From contig NZ_SORN01000001.1 of NCBI RefSeq assembly GCF_004366635.1, positions 448,435 through 512,434 of the forward strand: a DNA stretch of 64,000 bases, written 5' to 3'. How positions within the stretch are numbered: the stretch's first letter is position 1; each line of letters opens with the position of its first letter. The position numbers and the translations under genes were made by a program. The notes beneath the pieces were generated by a model, which saw only the letters and a program-made list of their open reading frames with translations, made no database searches and was not told the DNA's origin. Below are positions 1 to 7,636 of this stretch, piece after piece. Source of the DNA: Roseinatronobacter bogoriensis DSM 18756 (lineage in GTDB: Bacteria > Pseudomonadota > Alphaproteobacteria > Rhodobacterales > Rhodobacteraceae).

Positions 1-222
1 CCCTGCACAGCCGATACTGTGCAAGGTTTTCTCATCCTTTCCGGGCACATCGCGCGATTGAATCATGCCTATCAATCGGTGTGGCGTCTTCATGCAATCT
101 TCGATCATCGCCAGATAGCGGGGCTCGAAAATATGCAACGGCAAGCGGGCACGTGGCAGAAGCAACGCGCCCGGAAGCGGGAAGATCGGGATTATTTCTG
201 GCAGATCTTTTATGCGCGACAT
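1..222 (-). CDS. LON peptidase substrate-binding domain protein (partial)
   Basis: The reverse strand reads an open frame from an ATG at 222 to the window edge (74 codons, C-terminus missing). It begins MSRIKDLPEIIPIFPLPG and continues with LPLHIFEPRYLAMIED, the typical start of the PUA-like LON substrate-binding domain found in stand-alone bacterial proteins of about 210 residues. These proteins lack the Lon ATPase and protease domains, and their role is poorly defined. It lies 27 bases after the YbbN-like thioredoxin gene in the same direction, an arrangement common in Rhodobacterales, where a Trm112-like gene often follows (outside this window). The family call is firm; the function is not. 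Confidence 0.9.
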   Translation of the reverse strand, partial: MSRIKDLPEIIPIFPLPGALLLPRARLPLHIFEPRYLAMIEDCMKTPHRLIGMIQSRDVPGKDEKTLHSIGCAG

Positions 223-249
223 AACATGCAACCTAATCCGTTGTGGTGA

Positions 250-1158
250 TCAGGCAAATATCATCGAGCTTAAACGGCGACGACTTTTTGCAACCAACGG
301 ATCGGTGGGCTTCAATGCCTCGAATATGGTGAAAAGCTGCGTCTTGGCGGCTGCATCATTCCACTCTCTGTCGCGGCGGAATAATTCCAGCAAATGCTCG
401 ATCGCATCTTCAACCTGACCAGTGGCATAAAGAGCCTGCGCCAGTTCGAAACGGGCCTGATGGTTATCCGGCTCTGCCTCGACTGTGGCGCGCAACTCTT
501 CCACCGGTCCAGCTTGTTCGGCCTGCCGCGCCAGCGCCAGTTTTGCACGCGCTGCATCGACTTCGGGGCTATTGGCAAGTTCCGGGTGGCCATTCGCCAA
601 AAGTGCTTCGGCCTGATCCAGACTGCCTGCCGCGATCTGTGCACGCACAAGCCCGCCAAAGGCGCGCGCATTGGTTTCCTCTTGCGCCAGAACGGCAGCA
701 AAGACCTGCGCGGCATCGGTGACGGCGCCTTGCTCCAGCATCTCGTCCGCTTCATCAAGTGCCGCGCCCAAACCGCCATCGTCGCCTGACATCGCAGCTA
801 GCTTGCTGACAAATTCCTTCAATGCGGATGGCGGCTGCGCGCCCTGGAATGCATCGACCGGCTGGCCCTGAAAGAACGCATAGACCGTCGGGATTGACTG
901 AACACGCAGTTGCGCTGCGATACTCTGGTTTTCATCCACATTGATCTTGACCATGCGCACCTTGCCCTTGGCGGCGCGCACTTCTGCCTCAAGCGCGGGG
1001 CCAAGCGTTTTGCAAGGGCCGCACCACGGCGCCCAGAAATCGACAATCACCGGCACGGTCTGACTGGCCTCGATGACTTTCGCCATGAAGTCGCGCTCAG
1101 AGATGTCGGATATCAGATTTTCATCTTCGCTTGCAGGGCCCGTCCCAAATTCCAGCAT
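250..1158 (-). CDS. ybbN: YbbN/CnoX-type thioredoxin with TPR tail
   Basis: A 302-residue protein with an N-terminal thioredoxin fold (about 20-125) carrying WCGPC at 45-49 and a cis-proline SIPTVYAFF strand near 88, followed by an alpha-helical TPR-like region to the end. This is the layout of YbbN/CnoX, a thioredoxin-like co-chaperone that in E. coli protects clients from oxidation and passes them to GroEL or DnaK. Unlike E. coli YbbN (SxxC), this one keeps both active-site cysteines, so it may also be redox active. I chose the ATG at 1158 because a GAGGG sequence precedes it by 5 bases; an in-frame ATG at 1170 is possible. It lies 64 bases after xthA and upstream of the LON-domain gene. 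Confidence 0.93.
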   Translation of the reverse strand: MLEFGTGPASEDENLISDISERDFMAKVIEASQTVPVIVDFWAPWCGPCKTLGPALEAEVRAAKGKVRMVKINVDENQSIAAQLRVQSIPTVYAFFQGQPVDAFQGAQPPSALKEFVSKLAAMSGDDGGLGAALDEADEMLEQGAVTDAAQVFAAVLAQEETNARAFGGLVRAQIAAGSLDQAEALLANGHPELANSPEVDAARAKLALARQAEQAGPVEELRATVEAEPDNHQARFELAQALYATGQVEDAIEHLLELFRRDREWNDAAAKTQLFTIFEALKPTDPLVAKSRRRLSSMIFA

Positions 1159-1222
1159 GTCTACCCTCATCGGTTGTTCATTTGCAGCCTATATGGGCTG
1201 TGAACGCCCAAAGGGAAAGGGG

Positions 1223-2011
1223 TCAGACCTCAAAGCTGGCAAAGACGGGTGCGTGATCTGAAGGTTGTGGCCATCCGCGCGCCTGTCGCATAATGCGAGA
1301 GCCGTGTCCGGCAGCCGAAATGTCGCTGCTGGCCCAGATATGGTCAAGCCTGCGGCCCTTGTCTGCCGCGTCCCAGTCGCGTGCCCGGTAGGACCACCAC
1401 GAATACAATTGCCCTTCGGGAATGTCCTGGCGTGTGATATCCACCCAGTTTCCCGCCTCCTGCATATCGCCCAGATGCGCAACTTCGATCGGGGTGTGCG
1501 AGACGATTTTCAACAGTTGCTTATGCGACCAGACATCATCTTCACGCGGCGCGATATTCAGGTCACCCACAAGAATTGACTTTGCTGGACGGCTGTCACG
1601 AAAATGATCGCGCATTTCTGTCAGCGTATCCAGTTTATGGCCGAATTTCTCGTTCACGTTGCGGTCGGGCACATCGCCGCCAGCAGGGATGTAGCAGTTA
1701 TGGATGGTGACGCCGTTTTCCAGCCTGCCTGCGACATGGCGGGCATCGCCACGCCCGCACCAGTCGATATGCCCGGCATCTTCCAGCGGCAGGCGCGACA
1801 GGATCGCCACGCCGTTATACCCTTTTTGCCCGCGTGCCACCCAATGCCCATAGCCTGCCTGCGCAAACAGGTCGAAAGGCATTTTCTCGACCGGGCTTTT
1901 GCATTCCTGCAAGCACAGGATATCCGGTGCTTCCTCGCGCAAGAGTTTCAGCACAAGTTCCGCCCGCAAGCGCACCGAGTTGATATTCCATGTCGCAAGA
2001 GTAAACCGCAT
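1223..2011 (-). CDS. xthA: Exodeoxyribonuclease III
   Basis: A 262-residue member of the exonuclease/endonuclease/phosphatase family. It acts on AP sites and as a 3'-5' exonuclease in base excision repair. Visible motifs are LATWNINSVR at the N-terminus, LCLQECK with the metal-binding Glu at 36, the GDLNIAP strand, and the C-terminal SDHAPV motif with the catalytic Asp-His pair. The start at 2011 has a GGAG Shine-Dalgarno sequence 8 bases upstream; the frame stays open to 2053, but the extra residues are basic and unlike the family start. It lies between a regulator-sRNA-terminator unit upstream and ybbN downstream. Confidence 0.96.
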   Translation of the reverse strand: MRFTLATWNINSVRLRAELVLKLLREEAPDILCLQECKSPVEKMPFDLFAQAGYGHWVARGQKGYNGVAILSRLPLEDAGHIDWCGRGDARHVAGRLENGVTIHNCYIPAGGDVPDRNVNEKFGHKLDTLTEMRDHFRDSRPAKSILVGDLNIAPREDDVWSHKQLLKIVSHTPIEVAHLGDMQEAGNWVDITRQDIPEGQLYSWWSYRARDWDAADKGRRLDHIWASSDISAAGHGSRIMRQARGWPQPSDHAPVFASFEV

Positions 2012-2082
2012 TGAGAAGCTCCGTTTGATCCGCCTCTCTAGATGCACGGACATCGCCCGCGCGACAACCCGAAAGCCGACAG

Positions 2083-2107
2083 AAAAAAAACCGGGCCAAA
2101 GGCCCGG
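2083..2107 (-). terminator. Rho-independent terminator of the regulator/sRNA unit
   Basis: A perfect 7-bp GC stem (2091-2097 with 2101-2107) and AAA loop, followed in the minus direction by eight Ts (2083-2090). It lies 3' of the OmpR-family regulator gene and directly after the candidate CUCCUCCC small RNA, so it would end both transcripts. Confidence 0.92.
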
Positions 2108-2165
2108 TGCAGTCCAACAGGGAGGAGTTTGTGCCTAACCCCGGCACAATGGGGAGGAGGGAAGT
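2083..2165 (-). ncRNA. Candidate CcsR/cuckoo-like small RNA with two CUCCUCCC motifs
   Basis: On the minus strand this stretch holds two copies of CTCCTCCC (2152-2159 and 2120-2127) on either side of a 7-bp hairpin (2143-2149 with 2129-2135, seven-base loop), then a strong intrinsic terminator. The motif is an anti-Shine-Dalgarno sequence. Paired CUCCUCCC motifs plus a terminator are the signature of the CcsR or 'cuckoo' small RNAs of Rhodobacter sphaeroides and relatives, which are processed from longer transcripts. Here the RNA could be cut from the 3' UTR of the regulator mRNA. The hairpin lies between the motifs rather than presenting them in loops, so family membership is inferred. Confidence 0.55.
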
Positions 2166-2237
2166 CTAGAAGAGAGTTAACCTTGATACCTTAACATCCC
2201 CTTTCAGTCTGGCCGGGAAAAGGCAGATTCCGGGCAA

Positions 2238-2924
2238 TTAAGAGGCAAGCCGATAGCCACCTGATTCCGTGACCAGCAAACTTACATTGGAGGGGTCAGG
2301 CTCAATCTTTTGACGCAGACGGTAGATATGTGTTTCCAGTGTGTGGGTGGTCACGCCTGCATTATATCCCCAGACCTCGTGCAACAGCACATCGCGGGGC
2401 ACGACACCATCGGGCGCGCGATACAGGAATTTCAGGATATTGGTTTCTTTCTCTGTCAAACGGATCTTGCGCTCATTCTCGTCAATCAACATTTTCTGAG
2501 CGGGTTTGAACAGATAGGGGCCAAGCTGGAAAACAGCGTTTTCCGATTGTTCATGCTGGCGAAGCTGGGCGCGCAGCCGTGCCAGCAGCACCGGCAGTTT
2601 GAAGGGTTTGGTAATATAGTCATTCGCGCCTGAATCCAGCCCAAGGATCGTGTCCGCGTCGGAGTCGTGACCTGTCAGCATGATCACGGGCGATTTGAAG
2701 CCCGCCTTGCGCATCCGCTTGCACAATTCGCGCCCGTCAGTATCTGGCAAGCCCACGTCCAGAATAGCCATGTCAAATTGCCCTGCGCGCACCTGATCCA
2801 TGGCCTCTGCACCATTTGCGGCCTCGAACACATCAAATTCATCGGTCATAACCAACTGTTCTGACAATGCTTCGCGCAGATCATCATCATCATCTACCAG
2901 CAGGATTTTATTCAGCTTTGCCAT
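2238..2924 (-). CDS. OmpR-family response regulator (CenR-like)
   Basis: A 228-residue regulator. The receiver domain (1-120) has the acidic cluster LVDDDDD at 9-15, phospho-acceptor Asp56 in AILDVGLPD, and the conserved Lys in YITKPF. A winged-helix DNA-binding domain follows (about 135-228, with VTTHTLETHIYRLRQKIEP). No histidine kinase gene is adjacent, so it is an orphan here. It resembles the regulator described as CenR in R. sphaeroides, which controls envelope and division genes, but that name is from memory and needs an alignment. The start has a well-placed GGTGACACA leader; the ribA gene diverges 169 bases away. The 3' UTR contains the candidate small RNA. Confidence 0.88.
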   Translation of the reverse strand: MAKLNKILLVDDDDDLREALSEQLVMTDEFDVFEAANGAEAMDQVRAGQFDMAILDVGLPDTDGRELCKRMRKAGFKSPVIMLTGHDSDADTILGLDSGANDYITKPFKLPVLLARLRAQLRQHEQSENAVFQLGPYLFKPAQKMLIDENERKIRLTEKETNILKFLYRAPDGVVPRDVLLHEVWGYNAGVTTHTLETHIYRLRQKIEPDPSNVSLLVTESGGYRLAS

Positions 2925-3093
2925 TGTGTCACCTTCGTTTGTAGTATTGTGAACAGATGCGGAGCCGCGCAGCAGGAAACAAGATTTGCTACAGAACTCT
3001 CACGCGCTCGTGTCAGAATGCGGCTGATTGTTTCATTTCTTTCAAACTCGGGCTACATCTGCATTCAACCTTGTTTCCGAAACGGTGCTGAAT

Positions 3094-4182
3094 ATGGCAT
3101 TTGCCCTGACCCTTGTTGAAAAGATCAATCGCGCGCGCGCTGATATGCGGCTGGGCGTGCCGGTCTTGCTGTCTGGCCCCGACGGTGCGGCGCTGGTACT
3201 CGCCGCAGAGGTTGCAACACCGCAGCGACTGGCGGATCTGCGTGGCTTGGGCGGGGAACTTGTGCTGGCCCTGACCCGCCATCGCGCTGAGACGCTGAAG
3301 GCCCGCGCCTATGATGGCGACCTTGCGCGGGTCATTGTCCCGCAGGAAATGGATTGCGCATGGCTGCGTGCGCTGGCTGACCCGGCCGATGATTTGCGCC
3401 ACCCGATGAAGGGGCCGCTGATGACCAAGCGCGATGGGCAGGCCGATCTGCACCGTGCGGCGCTGGCGCTGGTGAAATCAGCGCAGCTTTTGCCGGCTGT
3501 GCTGGTCTTGCCTCTGCCCGACATGCAGGCCGTGCAGGATCTGGGCCTGACCATGTTGGACGCTGAACTGTTGCGCGCGGAATTGCAGCGCGAAACCGTG
3601 CTTGCGCCGGTTATCTCTGCGCGGTTGCCGATGGTGGCGGCACAGGCCGGGCGCGTACATATCTTTCGCCCGCGCGATGGCGGGGTTGAACATTACGCCA
3701 TCGAGATTGGCCAGCCAGACCGCACAAAGCCCGTTTTGGCGCGGCTGCATTCGGCCTGTTTCACAGGCGATGTTCTGGGGTCGCTGAAATGCGATTGCGG
3801 GCCGCAATTACAGGCTGCGCTTGCCCAGATGGGGCGCGAAGGGGCAGGGGTGCTGCTGTATCTGAATCAGGAAGGGCGCGGCATAGGCCTTGCCAACAAG
3901 ATGCGCGCCTATTCCTTGCAGGATCAGGGCTTTGACACGGTCGAGGCCAATCACCGACTTGGATTTGAGGATGATGAGCGCGATTTCCGCATCGGTGCAG
4001 GCCTGTTGCGGACAATGGGGTTCAGGCAGGTGCGGCTGCTGACAAACAACCCCCGCAAGGTTGAAATGCTGGACGCGCATGGCCTGAACGTGGTGGAACG
4101 TGTGGCCCTGCGCGTGGGCGAGACGGATGAGAACCGCGCCTATCTGGCGACCAAGGCCGCGAAATCGGGGCATTTGCTGTGA
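3094..4182 (+). CDS. ribA: GTP cyclohydrolase II
   Basis: A 362-residue enzyme that opens GTP to 2,5-diamino-6-ribosylamino-pyrimidinone phosphate plus formate, the first step of riboflavin synthesis. The C-terminal ~200 residues carry the RibA signature: zinc cysteines 222, 233 and 235 (in HSACFTGDVLGSLKCDCG) and the catalytic LNQEGRGIGL stretch. The N-terminal ~150 residues are a RibB-like-length extension without a recognisable DHBP synthase motif, common in alphaproteobacterial RibA. The frame is open from 3028, but the ATG at 3094 gives the family-like start. Its stop overlaps the GTG start of the next gene (GTGA), so the two are translationally coupled. Confidence 0.93.
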   Translation: MAFALTLVEKINRARADMRLGVPVLLSGPDGAALVLAAEVATPQRLADLRGLGGELVLALTRHRAETLKARAYDGDLARVIVPQEMDCAWLRALADPADDLRHPMKGPLMTKRDGQADLHRAALALVKSAQLLPAVLVLPLPDMQAVQDLGLTMLDAELLRAELQRETVLAPVISARLPMVAAQAGRVHIFRPRDGGVEHYAIEIGQPDRTKPVLARLHSACFTGDVLGSLKCDCGPQLQAALAQMGREGAGVLLYLNQEGRGIGLANKMRAYSLQDQGFDTVEANHRLGFEDDERDFRIGAGLLRTMGFRQVRLLTNNPRKVEMLDAHGLNVVERVALRVGETDENRAYLATKAAKSGHLL

Positions 4183-4688
4183 CACCCTCAGATATGGTTC
4201 TGACGCGGCAAGGGCTGCGGTTTCAGGGGCGGCTTTACCCTTGCACCATCGGGCGCGGCGGCGTGACGCGCGACAAGCGCGAAGGGGACGGGGCAACGCC
4301 TGTGGGCGTGCACCGGCTGGTTGGGATGCTGTACCGCCCTGACCGCATCGCGCGGCCTGCCGATTGGGCGCTGCCCATTGGTCCGCGCGATTTGTGGTCG
4401 GATGATCCGCGCCATGAGGATTACAACCTGATGGTCCGCGCCCCATACCCCCATAGCCACGAGCGGCTGTGCCGGGCGGACCCGATCTATGATCTGATCA
4501 TTCTGACTGGCTGGAACTGGCCGCGCGCCGAACGCGGGCGGGGGTCTGCGATCTTCATCCACCAATGGCGCAGGCCGGGCGCGCCGACTGCGGGCTGTAT
4601 CGCGCTGTCGCGGCAGGATTTGCGCGCCATCGCCCCGCTGATCCGCTACAGCACGCGGTTGATCGTGCCAGAGGGGCTTGCGCGGTAG
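4179..4688 (+). CDS. L,D-transpeptidase (YkuD) family protein
   Basis: A 169-residue protein with the YkuD catalytic motif: His128 in IFIHQW and Cys140 in PTAGCIALS. YkuD enzymes cross-link peptidoglycan 3-3 or attach lipoproteins to it. No signal peptide is visible, so either it is exported another way or it acts on cytoplasmic substrates; short leaderless YkuD proteins are frequent in this family. It starts with GTG at 4179, overlapping the ribA stop codon; an ATG at 4194 is the alternative start. Substrate is unknown. Confidence 0.85.
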   Translation: MTPSDMVLTRQGLRFQGRLYPCTIGRGGVTRDKREGDGATPVGVHRLVGMLYRPDRIARPADWALPIGPRDLWSDDPRHEDYNLMVRAPYPHSHERLCRADPIYDLIILTGWNWPRAERGRGSAIFIHQWRRPGAPTAGCIALSRQDLRAIAPLIRYSTRLIVPEGLAR

Positions 4689-4788
4689 CTTTGCCTTTGG
4701 CCTGATTATGCCGATGCGCGGCGGGCTGTCGCCCTTGACTCCGCGCTTGTCGCACACACTCCTCCGCCCGCCAATGCAAGACAGCGTG

Positions 4789-5436
4789 TCAGCGCCGCGC
4801 CCCGAATATGGCAGAGCCGACGCGGACATGGGTGGCACCATGCGCAATCGCCACTTCGAAATCATCGCTCATGCCCATCGACAGGGCGTCCAGTCCGTTG
4901 CGCGCGCCAATCTCGGCCAGTTGGGCGAAATGCGTGGCAGGGTCTTCGTCAACCGGGGGGATGCACATCACCCCGATTACGGGCAGGTCCAGCGCGCGGG
5001 CAACTGTGATAAAACGGTCGGCATCTTCGGGCAATATACCGGCCTTTTGCGGTTCTGCCCCGGTATTGACCTGCACAAATAGCTGCGGGCATTGCCCCAG
5101 TTCCTGCGCCAGCCGCGCGAAGGTCTGGGCCAATTTGGGCCGGTCGAGGGAATGGATGGTCTGAAACAACTCCATCGCCTGACGGGCCTTGTTGCTTTGC
5201 AACGGGCCAAGCAGATGCAGATCAACCGCGCCAAACCTCTCGCGCCATGCGGGCCATTTTCCGGCGGCTTCCTGCACCCGGTTTTCCCCGAACAGACGGT
5301 GGCCTGCCTCCAGCACTGGCAAGACGCGGTCCTCGGGCTGTTCCTTGGACACGGCGATCAGTTGCACACTGCCTGCGGGGCGCTGTGCCGCAGCTTCAGC
5401 CGCCGCGATGCGGGCGCGAATATCAGACAGGGACAT
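4789..5436 (-). CDS. yggS: YggS-family PLP homeostasis protein
   Basis: A 215-residue single-domain alanine-racemase-fold protein (PLPHP). It binds pyridoxal phosphate through the Lys in IAVSKEQP (about 31) and carries HLLGPLQSNKAR, VNTGAEPQK and the phosphate-binding GMSDDFEVAIAHG motif. The family buffers free PLP and affects amino-acid and keto-acid balance; it has no known catalytic activity. The gene begins 6 bases after the porin-like fragment gene in the same direction, so the two are probably cotranscribed. Confidence 0.95.
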   Translation of the reverse strand: MSLSDIRARIAAAEAAAQRPAGSVQLIAVSKEQPEDRVLPVLEAGHRLFGENRVQEAAGKWPAWRERFGAVDLHLLGPLQSNKARQAMELFQTIHSLDRPKLAQTFARLAQELGQCPQLFVQVNTGAEPQKAGILPEDADRFITVARALDLPVIGVMCIPPVDEDPATHFAQLAEIGARNGLDALSMGMSDDFEVAIAHGATHVRVGSAIFGARR

Positions 5437-5442
5437 GGGGGC

Positions 5443-5721
5443 CTATTCTCCGATAAAGACAGTGGGCGATCTGGGGCGCTGCCTGTCAGGGTCAAGCCGG
5501 AAGGTGGCGCCATACCGCAACCCGCCATCGGTTTTGCCGGTAAATTCGAATTGCAGGCGGGCGCGGGCGGTCATGCGCAGCCCGTTTTCGCGTTGCTGTG
5601 CCCAGTCGGGGCCACGGTCATAGACAAAGCCCATGCGCGCATCGCCAGAGAGTTTTGGTCCAAGCCCTTCGGCATGGGCGGGCAGGGCAAGCAGCATAAG
5701 GGCGAATATGGCGCAGCGCAT
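5443..5721 (-). CDS. Short porin-like exported protein (N-terminal porin fragment)
   Basis: A 92-residue protein with a signal peptide (MRCAIFALMLLALPAHA). The mature part resembles the first strands of the full-length porin encoded at 6319-7344: both contain SGDARMG, then a (T/S)ARAR strand, (F/M)TG(K/E)TD, GATFR/GASFR and a TVFI strand. It stops where the full porin continues into the barrel. It may be a decayed porin duplicate or a real small outer-membrane protein. The ATG at 5721 has an AGAGGT ribosome site; the frame stays open to 5775 without a better start. It lies 6 bases before yggS. Confidence 0.7.
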   Translation of the reverse strand: MRCAIFALMLLALPAHAEGLGPKLSGDARMGFVYDRGPDWAQQRENGLRMTARARLQFEFTGKTDGGLRYGATFRLDPDRQRPRSPTVFIGE

Positions 5722-5790
5722 CAAGACCTCTGTTCCGATTCGTGTGGCCGTTCCAGCGTGACGGGCAAGCTGCAAGAGTGCAAGCCTTGC

Positions 5791-5934
5791 CTATCTGCTC
5801 AGGCTGCGCACATCCTGACCGGCCCCGACAAAGACACCGCCAACACCATCCAGCGCCGCCGAGGTGGTTTCACAGCCGGCGATCAGAAAGACGCCAAGGA
5901 TCATGCCAAGCAATGGGGTTTTCAAGGGTTTCAT
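5791..5934 (-). CDS. Small entericidin-like lipoprotein B
   Basis: A 47-residue ORF. It starts MKPLKTPLLGMILGVFL and has a lipobox LIAGC with Cys21, so the mature peptide would be about 27 residues anchored by lipid. The mature part is Gly-rich and shares the pattern G-x-G-x-V-F-x-G-x-G-x-D-x-R-S-L with the neighbouring small lipoprotein at 6082-6234, so the two are paralogues. An AGGCAGG sequence lies just upstream of the start. Entericidin-family peptides look like this, but their function is unclear outside enterics. Confidence 0.75.
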   Translation of the reverse strand: MKPLKTPLLGMILGVFLIAGCETTSAALDGVGGVFVGAGQDVRSLSR

Positions 5935-6020
5935 CTGCCTGCCTGTTATATTTGGGATATTCCCAAATCTACCCGCATTTCATGGGGTCTGTGAAGCCCC
6001 GAGTGCGTCACATGACAATG

Positions 6021-6038
6021 AGCGGGCAAAGGCCCGCT
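6021..6038 (-). terminator. Hairpin 3' of small lipoprotein A
   Basis: Perfect 7-bp GC-rich inverted repeat with a 4-base loop (6021-6027 / 6032-6038), 43 bases after the stop of the small lipoprotein gene. The T tract after it on the minus strand is poor, so it may stabilise the mRNA end or terminate weakly. Confidence 0.5.
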
Positions 6039-6081
6039 TGTGCGCCATCTGGCCTGCGAGGGTTGGGCGCGTGGCCCGCGC

Positions 6082-6234
6082 TTAGCGCCGGATCGCACCG
6101 CCAAGGCTGCGGAAATCTTCGCCGACACCTTCAAACACCCGGCCTGTGCCCTCTGCCAGCCCCGATGCCGTGCCGCAACCTGCCAACGCGAACGCAAAAA
6201 GCGCCGCTGTCATCCATGTTGTTTTTGCTATCAT
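6082..6234 (-). CDS. Small entericidin-like lipoprotein A
   Basis: A 50-residue ORF with a hydrophobic signal and lipobox ALAGC (Cys20). The mature part, CGTASGLAEGTG...GEDFRSLGGAI, matches the entericidin pattern (C-x-T-x-x-G-x-G-x-D-...-G-x-A-I) seen in E. coli EcnA/EcnB, the bacteriolytic lipoprotein and its antidote. It is a paralogue of the 47-residue lipoprotein encoded next downstream. I used the ATG at 6234; an in-frame ATG at 6213 is also possible because the ribosome site is weak. It lies between the porin terminator and lipoprotein B. Confidence 0.75.
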   Translation of the reverse strand: MIAKTTWMTAALFAFALAGCGTASGLAEGTGRVFEGVGEDFRSLGGAIRR

Positions 6235-6269
6235 CCTGCTGCTCGTCTTTTTTTGCTTTTACTTAAACA

Positions 6270-6295
6270 AAAGAGCAGGCCGAAGCCTGCTCTTT
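6270..6295 (-). terminator. Porin gene terminator
   Basis: An 11-bp perfect stem (6270-6280 with 6285-6295) closed by a UUCG tetraloop on the minus strand and followed by T-rich sequence, 23 bases after the porin stop codon. A textbook intrinsic terminator. The A-rich strand opposite could also let it work from the plus strand. Confidence 0.93.
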
Positions 6296-6318
6296 CAATA
6301 TCAGGTATCTGATCAAGA

Positions 6319-7344
6319 TCAGAAGCTGAATGCTACACCGAAGTCAGCAGTTGTGTTCGAGCTGGAACCTTTGGGGTTCTCGTTGCGAACACCACCGACG
6401 ATGCGTGCACCGCCACCCAGGTCGTAGCTTGCGCCAACACCGATGTTTGTGGTGCGGAAGAAGTCACGGTGAGCGAATGCCGAAACACCAACTGCGTCGA
6501 AGCTTGCGCTCATCGAGATGCCGTACTGGTCACGGCTCGTGTCGGAGTTGTCCTTCAACGCATCGCCCAGATCGCCACCGGCGCGGCCATAGATGGCCTT
6601 GACGTTGATGCCTTCGAATGTTGCATCAACACCAACGACCAAGTGATTTGCGTTAAGGGAATCGGAGTCAACGCCATCATCATACTTCAGGCGAGACACT
6701 TCGTAGCCAGCGGATACGCCGAAATCACCGAAATCATAACGAGCGCCGATAGCTGCGTTCATACCTGTCAGCTTATCGCCTGCGATGGCAAAATCACGTG
6801 CTACGTTGAACTGGCCAACCGATGCGTAAACGCTCAGAGCGTCGATGCTGTATTCATACATCGCTGCAGTGTTGTAGCTGAACGGAGCGTCGAATGCAGC
6901 CAGTGCAGCTTCATCAAAGATATCAACGCCTGCTGCCGCTGCTTGAGCTGTTTCGTACAGACGATCCAAGAAAGGGTACTCGTTTGCGAAGCCCAGACCT
7001 GTCAGGCCAACGCCGTGAAGGTCGCCAACAGCCGAACGTGCAGCCGAACCAACATCACCGAAGGACAGCTTGCCGAAAGCGCCCGAAATGAACACTGTGC
7101 CAGCGTTCATGTTGGTGTTGCCGTTTGCGCCACCGATCTGGTCGCCGCGGAACGATGCGCCGAATGCCAGGCCTGTGTCTGTTTCACCGGTCATGGTGAA
7201 GATGACGCGAGCGCGGCTTGTCAGCTGTACGTCGTCACCGTTGTATTCCAGACCCATGCGAGCGTCGCCCGATACTGCCACGTCTGCTGCTGCTACGCCT
7301 GCGCTCAGTGTCAGAGCTGTGGTAGCAAGAAGAAGCTTTTTCAT
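6319..7344 (-). CDS. Outer-membrane porin
   Basis: A 341-residue general porin. It has a clear signal peptide (MKKLLLATTALTLSAGVAAA), alternating amphipathic strands with aromatic girdles, and a C-terminal strand ending in FGVAFSF, whose last Phe is the BAM recognition residue. It belongs to the Gram-negative porin group of R. capsulatus-type trimeric 16-stranded barrels, which let small solutes cross the outer membrane. It has its own strong terminator and a 292-base upstream region, fitting a highly expressed single gene. A short paralogous fragment lies about 0.6 kb downstream. Confidence 0.95.
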   Translation of the reverse strand: MKKLLLATTALTLSAGVAAADVAVSGDARMGLEYNGDDVQLTSRARVIFTMTGETDTGLAFGASFRGDQIGGANGNTNMNAGTVFISGAFGKLSFGDVGSAARSAVGDLHGVGLTGLGFANEYPFLDRLYETAQAAAAGVDIFDEAALAAFDAPFSYNTAAMYEYSIDALSVYASVGQFNVARDFAIAGDKLTGMNAAIGARYDFGDFGVSAGYEVSRLKYDDGVDSDSLNANHLVVGVDATFEGINVKAIYGRAGGDLGDALKDNSDTSRDQYGISMSASFDAVGVSAFAHRDFFRTTNIGVGASYDLGGGARIVGGVRNENPKGSSSNTTADFGVAFSF

Positions 7345-7636
7345 CTTTTTTCCCTCGTTATCTTAAGGATTTCCTCGCCTCACCAGTTGCGGCGAGGTCT
7401 GAGCCTGTTTCATCTTTTCGCAGGGTTTTTTCAAGACAAAGCGGATGGGCCTGTTCGCAAGGGCCGAAACGTGGTGCAGATTTGTCACGCAACCCCCGCG
7501 CTACCGCCCTGACGGACCCCTTGCGCGGGGTATTCCGGCCCGCATGCCCGCCAGTTGCGCGCAGGTCATGCTACACTCTTGTTCCAAAGGCGTGAACAAG
7601 TTAGACGTAATCTCGCGTCTATGAGGGATGGTTGCA

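Noticed and set aside
2120..2127. GGGAGGAG on the plus strand as a Shine-Dalgarno sequence
   Set aside because: The frame after it ends within about a dozen codons and no plus-strand gene exists there; the minus-strand anti-SD reading is better supported.
2177..2194. TTAA-N10-TTAA pair that resembles a CtrA site
   Set aside because: CtrA full sites need 7 bases between half-sites; here there are 10, and the pair lies downstream of a gene rather than in a promoter.
6469..7512. Cysteine-rich plus-strand ORF opposite the porin
   Set aside because: Composition (many Cys, Ala, Val) is what the reverse frame of a Gly/Ala/Asn-rich porin gives; no start signal or family resemblance.
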